Shown one piece after another: positions 1-5,060 of a stretch of DNA of 7,597 nt. Within the stretch, counting starts at the first letter, position 1. Each line of letters starts with the position of its first letter. The stretch is taken from the NCBI GenBank assembly GCA_003695085.1, contig RFIV01000342.1, positions 1 to 7,597 of the forward strand. Direction: 5' to 3'. This DNA comes from Gammaproteobacteria bacterium. GTDB lineage: Bacteria; Pseudomonadota; Gammaproteobacteria; Pseudomonadales; Oleiphilaceae. Position numbers and translations under genes: made by a program. Below the pieces are notes generated by a model, which had not been told where the DNA came from, did not search any database, and saw only the letters and a program-made list of their open reading frames with translations.

Positions 1-328
1 GCACGGTCAGCCCCAGCAGCACCAGCGCCAGTGTCCCCGAAACCGCAGCAATCAACCGACGGGTATCTGCCTCGCTATGCCGGGTGTGGTACTCTGCCAG
101 CACGGGCACAAACGCCTGGGAAAAGGCACCCTCTGCAAACAGGCGACGCAGGAAATTGGGAATCTTGAATGCCACGTAAAAGGCATCAGCCCCCGCGGAC
201 GCACCGAACAGCGCCGCAAAGACCATGTCCCGAATCAGACCGAGAACGCGCGAGATCATGGTCATGCTGCTGACCACGGCGCCGGAGCGCAGCAACCCTT
301 TCTCCGTCTTGGTTTCCGTCTTGGACAT
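1..328 (-). CDS. murJ: MurJ (MviN) lipid II flippase, N-terminal 109 residues, cut by the left edge
   Basis: MurJ is the inner-membrane flippase of the MOP superfamily that moves lipid II from the cytoplasmic to the periplasmic face for peptidoglycan synthesis. Only the N-terminus is visible, and the reading frame is still open at base 1. Key stretches are SSMTMISRVLGLIRD (residues 20-34), ADAFYVAFKIPN (47-58) and LRRLFAEGAFSQAFVP (60-75), which closely match the E. coli protein. Arg27, Arg33 and Arg61 align with E. coli Arg18, Arg24 and Arg52, which are reported as essential in the cavity, and Asp48 aligns with Asp39. A hydrophobic segment begins near residue 93. The start is the ATG at 326-328. 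No in-frame ATG, GTG or TTG is visible just upstream, and the ribosome-binding site is weak. The extreme N-terminus (MSKTETKTEK) is polar and longer than in E. coli. The gene is divergent from rpsT, and I see no convincing promoter for it. Confidence 0.95.
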   Translation of the reverse strand, partial: MSKTETKTEKGLLRSGAVVSSMTMISRVLGLIRDMVFAALFGASAGADAFYVAFKIPNFLRRLFAEGAFSQAFVPVLAEYHTRHSEADTRRLIAAVSGTLALVLLGLTV

Positions 329-407
329 CTTCTTCAGGCTCGACCTGCAGGATGAAGCGGGCATCCTACCACGTAGCAGGCGCACGCACATACCCCGCCA
401 AAAGCGT

Positions 408-436
408 TTGACATTTGAGCGAAAAACGGGCATATT
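408..436 (+). promoter_or_regulatory. Sigma70-like promoter of rpsT
   Basis: A perfect -35 hexamer TTGACA (408-413) is followed after exactly 17 bp by a -10-like CATATT (431-436, 4 of 6 consensus bases). Transcription would start near 443, giving a leader of about 50 nt before the rpsT GTG. Strong consensus fits a ribosomal protein gene. Assignment is by sequence match only. Confidence 0.7.
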
Positions 437-441
437 TTCGC
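419..441. repeat. Perfect inverted repeat overlapping the rpsT -10 region (candidate operator)
   Basis: GCGAAAA (419-425) and TTTTCGC (435-441) are perfect 7-bp inverted arms separated by 9 bp. The right arm lies over the end of the -10 element and the predicted start of transcription, and the left arm lies within the promoter spacer. The site could bind a dimeric regulator or be chance, because the arms are partly A/T runs. The transcript would start at or beyond the right arm, so it is unlikely to act as an RNA hairpin of rpsT. Confidence 0.35.
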
Positions 442-480
442 GTCATTTCTTCACGGCATCCATGCTAAACATCAGGATTT

Positions 481-486
481 GAGGAG
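481..486 (+). promoter_or_regulatory. Ribosome-binding site that fixes the GTG start of rpsT
   Basis: GAGGAG lies 8 nt before the GTG at 495. The next residues (ANSPSAKKRARQQ) are the conserved S20 N-terminus and there is no in-frame ATG at the family start position, so the GTG is the real start. Confidence 0.8.
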
Positions 487-494
487 TTTCAACG

Positions 495-767
495 GTGGCA
501 AATTCACCTTCTGCGAAAAAGCGTGCTCGTCAGCAGGTCAAGCGCCGCGCTCACAACATGAGCCTGCGCTCCATGGTACGCACTTACATCAAAAAGGTTA
601 TCAAGCTGGCTGAAGCAGGTGACTACGAGGGCGCGACTGAAGCATTCAAGCAAGCCCAGCCGATCATCGATTCCATGGTCAACAAGGGCATCTTCAGCAA
701 GAACAAGGCAGCGCGCACCAAGAGCCGCCTGAATGCACGACTGAAGGCCCTGAAAGAAGCTGCATAA
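495..767 (+). CDS. rpsT: 30S ribosomal protein S20
   Basis: S20 is a small basic protein that binds 16S rRNA early in assembly of the 30S subunit. The 90-residue product starts with ANSPSAKKRARQQ and is Lys/Arg/Ala rich throughout. It has the conserved central segment SLRSMVRTYIKKVIKL and the C-terminal KNKAARTKSRLNARLKAL, and its length is close to the usual 87-90 residues. Translation starts at GTG behind GAGGAG. E. coli rpsT also uses a non-ATG start (UUG) and is autoregulated at translation, so the GTG here may serve a similar control; that part is inference. The gene is monocistronic, with its own promoter upstream and a terminator 26 bp after the stop. It converges with proB and diverges from murJ. 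Confidence 0.98.
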   Translation: MANSPSAKKRARQQVKRRAHNMSLRSMVRTYIKKVIKLAEAGDYEGATEAFKQAQPIIDSMVNKGIFSKNKAARTKSRLNARLKALKEAA

Positions 768-792
768 GCTTGCTTTCGCCGTCTCCAGAATC

Positions 793-823
793 AAAAACCC
801 CGCTGCAACACGCGGGGTTTTTT
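793..823. terminator. Bidirectional intrinsic terminator between rpsT and proB
   Basis: CCCCGC (798-803) pairs with GCGGGG (812-817) around an 8-nt loop, flanked by AAAAA (793-797) and TTTTTT (818-823). On the plus strand it ends rpsT with a run of U. On the minus strand the A-tract becomes a U-tract, so it can also end the rplU-rpmA-obgE-proB transcript about 50 bp after the proB stop. Confidence 0.9.
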
Positions 824-841
824 GTTGGCCACGTTGGCCAC
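824..841. repeat. Two tandem copies of GTTGGCCAC
   Basis: GTTGGCCAC occurs at 824-832 and again directly at 833-841, each with an internal TGGCCA palindrome. It lies between the terminator and the end of proB. It is too short to assign a role, and the same GTTGGCCAC also occurs once inside proB near 1503. Confidence 0.5.
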
Positions 842-872
842 GCTCCCGGGCCGGGCACACCCACCCTGCCGG

Positions 873-2000
873 TCAGACAATGACCATGTTGTCCCGGTGA
901 ATGAGCTCCGGTTCGTTCATGTAGCCCAACACCGCCGCAATTTCGGATGAGGGCTTGCGGACAATCCGCGCAGCATCCTCTGCATCGTAGTTCACCAACC
1001 CCTTGGCGATTACACGTCCGTCCGGTGCAACACACTCCACCAGTTCACCCTGCCGAAATGCGCCCTCGACGCGACTGACGCCCACGGGCAACAGACTGCG
1101 CCCATGATCCCGGAGCACCCGCGCGGCGCCTTCATCCAGGTAGACCCGGCCCCGCACCTGCAGCTGGCTGGCAATCCACTGCTTGCGAGCCGCCCAGCGC
1201 TCACTGTCGGGCTCCAGCAACGTACCGAGCCGCGCCCCCTGACGCAATCGCACCAGCACGTCCGGCATGCGCCCCCCAACAATCACGGTTGCCGCGCCGG
1301 AGCGTGCAGCCAGTCGGGCGGCCCTGACCTTGGTAATCATGCCTCCGCGCCCCAGTGCACCCCCGCCACCGGCCATGTGATCCAGCTCAGGGTTACTGGC
1401 CCGCGTCACATCCACGAGGGTCGCATCCGAATGCTCTCGCGGGTTCTTGTCATACAACCCATCCTGATCCGTCAGCAGAATCAGGGCATCCGCCTCGGTC
1501 ACGTTGGCCACCAGAGCCCCCAACGTGTCGTTGTCCCCAAAGCGGATTTCATCGGTCACAACGGTGTCGTTCTCATTGACCACCGGCACCACGCCTACAC
1601 CCACCAATGTGCGCAGCGTGTTCCGCGCGTTGAGGTAGCGCTTGCGATCTGACAGGTCGTCATGGGTCAGCAGCACCTGTGCAGTGTGCACACCATGCGA
1701 CTGAAACGCATGCTCCCAGGCCTGCACCAACCCCATCTGTCCCACGGCAGCCGCTGCCTGCAGCTCCGAAAGGCGCGAGGGGCGCGCCTTCCAGCCCAGT
1801 CGCACCATGCCCTCTGCAACAGCGCCGGAAGATACCAGCACGACCTCCACGCCCTGCTGGCGCAGCGCCATCAACTGGGCCACCCAATCTGCGAGCGCCT
1901 GACGATCCAGCCCGCGGCCTTCTGCTGTCAGAAGGGCGCTCCCGATCTTGACCACCCACCGACGACCCTTCGTCAACGCCTTGCGGGCATCAACGGACAT
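873..2000 (-). CDS. proB: Glutamate 5-kinase with C-terminal PUA domain
   Basis: ProB phosphorylates L-glutamate with ATP to gamma-glutamyl phosphate, the first and normally proline-inhibited step of proline synthesis in the cytoplasm. The 375-residue product has an amino acid kinase domain (about 10-265) followed by a PUA domain (about 280-357), the standard bacterial layout and length. Visible motifs are VVKIGS (16-21), VSSGAVAEG (56-64), NENDTV (142-147), FGDNDTLGALVA (154-165), LLTDQDGLYDKNP (175-187) and GRGGMITK (217-224). I chose the ATG at 1998-2000 because it is preceded by GAGGTG and begins just before the conserved kinase strand. The frame is open 51 codons further upstream, but that stretch is the antisense-frame overlap with obgE and has no kinase similarity. 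It overlaps the end of obgE by 11 bp, so translation is probably coupled. proA is not in the window. Confidence 0.97.
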   Translation of the reverse strand: MSVDARKALTKGRRWVVKIGSALLTAEGRGLDRQALADWVAQLMALRQQGVEVVLVSSGAVAEGMVRLGWKARPSRLSELQAAAAVGQMGLVQAWEHAFQSHGVHTAQVLLTHDDLSDRKRYLNARNTLRTLVGVGVVPVVNENDTVVTDEIRFGDNDTLGALVANVTEADALILLTDQDGLYDKNPREHSDATLVDVTRASNPELDHMAGGGGALGRGGMITKVRAARLAARSGAATVIVGGRMPDVLVRLRQGARLGTLLEPDSERWAARKQWIASQLQVRGRVYLDEGAARVLRDHGRSLLPVGVSRVEGAFRQGELVECVAPDGRVIAKGLVNYDAEDAARIVRKPSSEIAAVLGYMNEPELIHRDNMVIV

Positions 2001-3183
2001 AAAACACCTCGATATCGCCGTCATCATCGTCGTCGTTGTCGCTGCCTTCGCGCTCGGCACGGCGCCTGGCCCGGTAGGCTTCGCGCTGAGCCTCGATCCC
2101 CTCACGCACCAGAGCTTCCATTTCCGCACGGTAGGCCGCCTGTTCGGCCGCAAACTCCGGATCCTCTTCCAGACGCAGCCGGAAGTCCTCCACCCAGCTC
2201 ATGATGTCCTGGCACAGGCGCTCCGTCCCCTCGCCGCTCATGGCGCTGATGGTATACACCGGCCCCTCCCAGGCCAGTGATTCGACAATGCGCCGTGTTT
2301 CCTCCGCTGCCCGCTCTCCGAGCAGATCTGCCTTGTTGATCACCAACCAGCGAGGCAACTTCGCCAGATGGGGGCTGAAGCGCTCAAGTTCACCTTCGAT
2401 GATGCGGACCGCGCCTACCGGATCCTGACCATCCATCGGCGCCACGTCCACAATATGCAGGAGCAGACGTGTACGTACCAGGTGCTTGAGGAAGCGAATG
2501 CCCAACCCGGCACCCTCAGCCGCCCCCTCAATCAGCCCGGGAATATCGGCCACCACAAAGCTGCGATGCTCCTGAATTCTCACGACCCCCAGACTGGGCA
2601 CAAGCGTGGTAAACGGATAGTCGGCCACCTTGGGCCTGGCAGCCGATACCGCGCGAATGAAGGTGGACTTGCCGGCATTGGGCAGCCCCAGCAGTCCGAC
2701 ATCCGCCAGCAGCTTGAGCTCAAGCTTGAGATTGCGCTTCTCCCCGGGCCCGCCCGGCTTCGTCTGCCGGGGCGCGCGATTCACACTGGATTTGAAACGG
2801 GTATTGCCCAGGCCGCGAATCCCCCCCTTGGCAACCACCAGTCGCTGCCCGGGTTCGGTCAGGTCGCCCAGCACCTCATCCAGATCAGCATCGATGACAG
2901 TGGTACCTACCGGCACCTTGAGCACAAGATCCTGGCCGTTGCGGCCGGCCATGTTCTTGCCCATGCCATTCTCACCGTTTTCCGCCCGGAACTTGCGCTG
3001 ATAACGATAGTCGATAAGGGTATTCATGGCCTCGTCAGCCTCGAGAATGACCGACCCGCCATGACCGCCATCCCCGCCATCCGGCCCACCCTTGGGTACA
3101 TACTTTTCACGACGAAAACTCAGGCAGCCGTTTCCGCCCTTGCCTGCCTCCACAAAGATCGTGGCTTCATCGACAAATTTCAT
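1990..3183 (-). CDS. obgE: Obg-family GTPase, ribosome-assembly factor
   Basis: ObgE/CgtA is an essential GTPase that associates with the 50S subunit during late assembly and links ribosome maturation to growth and (p)ppGpp. The 397-residue product has the glycine-rich Obg fold (1-158, with GKGGNG at 14-19 and GGPDGGDGGHGGS at 32-44). The G domain then follows: G1 GLPNAGKS (166-173), switch I YPFTT (189-193), G3 DIPG (213-216), G4 NKAD (283-286) and G5 SAM (313-315). The tail after about 335 is highly charged, with a Glu/Arg/Ala-rich probable helix and then an Asp run (382-390). The E. coli protein also ends in an acidic tail. The start is the ATG at 3181-3183 behind GGGAG (3191-3195). A terminator lies between it and rpmA, so expression depends on read-through or on a promoter not recognised here. 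Confidence 0.98.
   Translation of the reverse strand: MKFVDEATIFVEAGKGGNGCLSFRREKYVPKGGPDGGDGGHGGSVILEADEAMNTLIDYRYQRKFRAENGENGMGKNMAGRNGQDLVLKVPVGTTVIDADLDEVLGDLTEPGQRLVVAKGGIRGLGNTRFKSSVNRAPRQTKPGGPGEKRNLKLELKLLADVGLLGLPNAGKSTFIRAVSAARPKVADYPFTTLVPSLGVVRIQEHRSFVVADIPGLIEGAAEGAGLGIRFLKHLVRTRLLLHIVDVAPMDGQDPVGAVRIIEGELERFSPHLAKLPRWLVINKADLLGERAAEETRRIVESLAWEGPVYTISAMSGEGTERLCQDIMSWVEDFRLRLEEDPEFAAEQAAYRAEMEALVREGIEAQREAYRARRRAEREGSDNDDDDDGDIEVFYVR
2005..2010 (-). promoter_or_regulatory. Ribosome-binding site deciding the proB start
   Basis: Reading the minus strand, GAGGTG followed by TTTT precedes the ATG at 2000. The site lies inside the last codons of obgE, which supports coupled translation and rejects the longer open frame reaching to 2153. 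Confidence 0.7.
2014..2040 (-). repeat. GAY-codon run encoding the ObgE poly-Asp tail
   Basis: Codons 382-390 of obgE are nearly all GAC/GAT and give DNDDDDDGD. This makes a short, imperfect trinucleotide repeat. It is a low-complexity coding segment, not a separate element, and could change length by slippage without breaking the frame. Confidence 0.6.
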
Positions 3184-3217
3184 GATCCAACTCCCGGTTT
3201 TCGTCGAAGGTTAAAAC

Positions 3218-3242
3218 AAAAAAAGCCCCGCGTCGCGGAGCT
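3218..3242 (-). terminator. Intrinsic terminator after rpmA, upstream of obgE
   Basis: On the minus strand the RNA forms an 8-bp stem, AGCUCCGC with GCGGGGCU (one G-U pair), closed by a 3-nt GAC loop. U6 follows at once (A-run 3218-3223 on the plus strand), then GUUUU. It begins 24 nt after the rpmA stop and ends 34 nt before the obgE ATG. It should end or attenuate transcripts from the ribosomal protein promoter before obgE-proB. The plus strand has a T5 run only after a weaker C-A mismatched stem, so its main direction is minus. Confidence 0.85.
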
Positions 3243-3266
3243 TTTTCATGCGTGCAGAACCGCGAC

Positions 3267-3527
3267 TCAGTTGGCGTCGACGATGCTGACGGTCTTGCGC
3301 TTGGCCGGGCCCTTGACTTCGAACTTGACGAAGCCGTCTGCCTTGGCGAACAGGGTGTGGTCACGACCACAGCCTACGTTCGCACCTGCATGGAAACGCG
3401 TGCCGCGCTGACGTACGATGATGTTGCCCGCCTTGACGAACTGACCACCGAAACGCTTCACACCCAGGCGTTTACTTTCGGAATCGCGACCGTTACGGGA
3501 ACTACCTGCAGCTTTTTTATGAGCCAT
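3267..3527 (-). CDS. rpmA: 50S ribosomal protein L27
   Basis: L27 is a large-subunit protein whose N-terminal tail reaches into the peptidyl transferase centre. The 86-residue product is the standard length. It begins AHKKAAGSSRNGRDS and contains KRLGVKRFGGQ and the conserved VRQRGTRFHAGANVGCGRD. There is no N-terminal extension of the Firmicutes type that needs proteolytic removal, since the mature-type N-terminus follows the initiator Met directly. AAAGGAG lies 6 nt before the ATG, a very strong ribosome-binding site. It is 24 bp downstream of rplU and certainly co-transcribed with it, and an intrinsic terminator follows shortly after its stop. Confidence 0.98.
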   Translation of the reverse strand: MAHKKAAGSSRNGRDSESKRLGVKRFGGQFVKAGNIIVRQRGTRFHAGANVGCGRDHTLFAKADGFVKFEVKGPAKRKTVSIVDAN

Positions 3528-3551
3528 GAGTTTCTCCTTTGAATGCTGTGA

Positions 3552-3863
3552 TTAACCGGTAATTCCGGTAATGCGCACTTCAGTGTACCACTGACGGTGA
3601 CCCTGACGCTTCATGTGATGCTTGCGGCGACGGAACTTGATGATCTGCACTTTCTTGTGACGACCGTGCGCCACCACTTCTGCAGTCACCTTCGCACCTT
3701 CCACAACCGGCTGACCCAGCTTGACGTTATCACCGTCAGCCACCATCAGCACCTGATCAAATTCTACGGTAGCACCGGTTTCGGCTTCGATTTTTTCGAG
3801 CTTGATGCGTTCACCTTCACGCACACGGTGCTGCTTGCCACCACTTACAATTACTGCGTACAT
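3552..3863 (-). CDS. rplU: 50S ribosomal protein L21
   Basis: L21 binds 23S rRNA in the large subunit. The 103-residue product has the family start MYAVIVSGGKQHRV, the central GATVEFDQVLMVADG and the very basic C-terminal KVQIIKFRRRKHHMKRQGHRQ. The length equals the E. coli protein. The start is the ATG at 3861-3863 with GGAG about 9 nt upstream (3873-3876). The frame stays open 31 codons further, but that stretch lies in the leader and has no L21 similarity. It is the first gene of the rplU-rpmA unit, with a recognisable promoter about 110 bp upstream and a leader near 100 nt. Confidence 0.98.
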   Translation of the reverse strand: MYAVIVSGGKQHRVREGERIKLEKIEAETGATVEFDQVLMVADGDNVKLGQPVVEGAKVTAEVVAHGRHKKVQIIKFRRRKHHMKRQGHRQWYTEVRITGITG

Positions 3864-3913
3864 CGTACGTTTCTCCAGTATGAATCTGCTCTTGCCTCTT
3901 GGAATCCGCGCCT

Positions 3914-3928
3914 GCTTCAATGGGAAGC
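3914..3928 (-). promoter_or_regulatory. Small hairpin in the rplU leader
   Basis: In the predicted 100-nt rplU leader, GCUUC and GAAGC form a perfect 5-bp stem with a 5-nt CCAUU loop. A weaker alternative (GCAA with UUGC) lies just upstream in the RNA. Many ribosomal protein operons are controlled by leader structures, but this one matches no leader motif I recognise. It may simply be leader sequence. Confidence 0.3.
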
Positions 3929-3970
3929 GCTTCGGCAACCCTTTTGCAGGGGGCATTACGCGGGCGCGAT

Positions 3971-3999
3971 ATTGTATGTGATCTGGCGCGCGATAGCAA
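3971..3999 (-). promoter_or_regulatory. Sigma70-like promoter of rplU-rpmA
   Basis: Reading the minus strand, TTGCTA (-35, 3999 to 3994) is followed after 17 bp by TACAAT (-10, 3976 to 3971, 5 of 6 consensus bases). Transcription would begin near 3964. It lies back to back with the ispB promoter, and the two -35 boxes are 17 bp apart. Confidence 0.7.
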
Positions 4000-4016
4000 A
4001 CCTGTCCGTACGGTGC

Positions 4017-4045
4017 TTGACGCCCCCGCTCAGACCTCCTAGCAT
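4017..4045 (+). promoter_or_regulatory. Sigma70-like promoter of ispB
   Basis: TTGACG (4017-4022, 5 of 6) and TAGCAT (4040-4045, 4 of 6) are separated by 17 bp. Transcription would start near 4052 and leave a leader of about 30 nt before the ispB ATG, with AGGA at 4073-4076 as ribosome-binding site. It is the only promoter-like pair I see for the ispB-acyltransferase unit. Confidence 0.6.
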
Positions 4046-4081
4046 GCGCCCCATCCCTTTGCGTTCAGCGACAGGACCTGC

Positions 4082-5050
4082 ATGCAGATTCAATCCGTTT
4101 TCGCTCCGGTACGCGCCGACTTCGAGCGTGTCAATGACCTGATTCAGAACCAGCTGTTCAGCAACGTGCCGCTTGTGGAAAAGATCGGGCACTACATTAT
4201 AGATGCCGGCGGCAAGCGTTTGCGCCCGCTGCTGGTGCTGCTGACGGCCCGCGCCCTGGGCCAGCCGCATGAAGGCCGGCTGAAGCTCGCAGCGGTTATT
4301 GAGTTCCTGCACACGGCCACCCTGTTGCACGACGATGTAGTGGATACGTCAGACATGCGCCGCGGTCGCTCCACAGCCAACGCCAGGTGGGGCAATGCAC
4401 CCAGCGTGCTGGTGGGTGACTTCCTGTATTCACGCGCCTTCCAGATGATGGTGGAGCTGGGCAACATGGAAGTCATGCAGATTCTGGCCGAGGCGACCAA
4501 CGTTATTGCCGAGGGCGAGGTCTTGCAGCTGACCAACTGCCGCAACCCCGACATTACTGACGAGCAATACATGGACGTGATCATCCGCAAGACAGCGATG
4601 CTCTTTCAGGCCGCCTCTCACAGCGCTGCGGCCCTGTGTGGCGCGAGTGAAACGCAGGCAGCCCGCTGTCGTGATTACGGGCTGCATCTGGGCATTTCCT
4701 TCCAGCTGATTGACGACGTGCTCGACTACGAGGGCGACAGCGAGACACTGGGCAAGAACGTGGGCGATGACCTGGCCGAAGGCAAACCGACGCTACCGCT
4801 TCTGTATGCCATGCGAGCCGGGAACACTGCGGAGCGGACGCTGATTCGCAAGGCTATCCGTCAGGGCGGAGAAGGCATGCTGGAGGAGGTCGTTGCCGCC
4901 GTCAGGCGCACGGGCGCACTGGATTATACGCGTGAGCTGGCACGCAGTTACGCAGACAAGGCACGCACGGACATTCACCAGCTGGATGAAAGTGAAGCCC
5001 GGGAAGCGCTGCTGGGTCTGGCTGATCTGGCGATCAACCGCTCGACCTGA
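4082..5050 (+). CDS. ispB: Long-chain all-trans polyprenyl diphosphate synthase (octaprenyl-type)
   Basis: This enzyme adds isopentenyl diphosphate units to farnesyl diphosphate to build the side chain of ubiquinone or menaquinone. The 322-residue product has GGKRLRP (43-49), the first Asp-rich motif DDVVD (84-88) in LLHDDVVDTSDMRRGRS, the GD-F-YSRAF segment (112-120), and the second Asp-rich motif DDVLDYEGD (211-219), with GKNVGDDLAEGKPTLP after it. The residue five before the first motif is the small Ala79, as in long-chain enzymes, which argues against a farnesyl or geranylgeranyl synthase. The exact chain length (C40 or C45) cannot be read from sequence. It is divergent from rplU, a conserved arrangement. 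The next gene starts 10 bp after its stop, so the two are probably one operon. Confidence 0.95.
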   Translation: MQIQSVFAPVRADFERVNDLIQNQLFSNVPLVEKIGHYIIDAGGKRLRPLLVLLTARALGQPHEGRLKLAAVIEFLHTATLLHDDVVDTSDMRRGRSTANARWGNAPSVLVGDFLYSRAFQMMVELGNMEVMQILAEATNVIAEGEVLQLTNCRNPDITDEQYMDVIIRKTAMLFQAASHSAAALCGASETQAARCRDYGLHLGISFQLIDDVLDYEGDSETLGKNVGDDLAEGKPTLPLLYAMRAGNTAERTLIRKAIRQGGEGMLEEVVAAVRRTGALDYTRELARSYADKARTDIHQLDESEAREALLGLADLAINRST

Positions 5051-5055
5051 GGAGG
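5051..5055 (+). promoter_or_regulatory. Ribosome-binding site fixing the acyltransferase-like start
   Basis: GGAGG sits directly after the ispB stop and 5 nt before the ATG at 5061. It rejects the longer open frame reaching back to 4893 inside ispB and suggests efficient re-initiation by ribosomes leaving ispB. Confidence 0.8.
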
Positions 5056-5060
5056 CACGC

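Noticed and set aside
329..494. A promoter for murJ on the minus strand
   Set aside because: Candidate pairs such as TTGGCG-17-TGCTAC or TTGAAA-19-TAGCAT have poor -10 matches or poor spacing, so none is reported as a feature.
824..841. Tandem GTTGGCCAC as the start of a repeat array or mobile-element target
   Set aside because: There are only two adjacent copies, with no flanking inverted repeats or regular spacers. The same 9-mer also occurs once in proB, consistent with chance in GC-rich DNA.
1329..1350. GRGGM instead of the E. coli GTGGM motif in glutamate 5-kinase as a possible defect
   Set aside because: As I recall, the GRGGM form is normal in Pseudomonas-type ProB. All other kinase motifs are intact, so this is lineage variation.
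1104..1652. Long plus-strand frames opposite proB, and a similar one opposite obgE (2368-3411)
   Set aside because: They are antisense to certain genes, show no recognisable domain, and have the His/Pro/Arg-rich composition typical of shadow frames in GC-rich DNA.
2001..2153. N-terminal extension of proB by 51 codons
   Set aside because: It lies wholly inside obgE in another frame, has no amino acid kinase similarity, and a ribosome-binding site and the family-type N-terminus are at the inner ATG (2000).
3864..3956. L21 extended by 31 residues
   Set aside because: MYAVIVSGGKQ is the universal L21 start, and the extension covers the leader downstream of the predicted promoter.
4893..5060. 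Longer acyltransferase frame starting inside ispB
   Set aside because: The extension is an alternative frame of the ispB C-terminus. GGAGG immediately before 5061 and the family-type start MEQLSELDAS fix the shorter protein.
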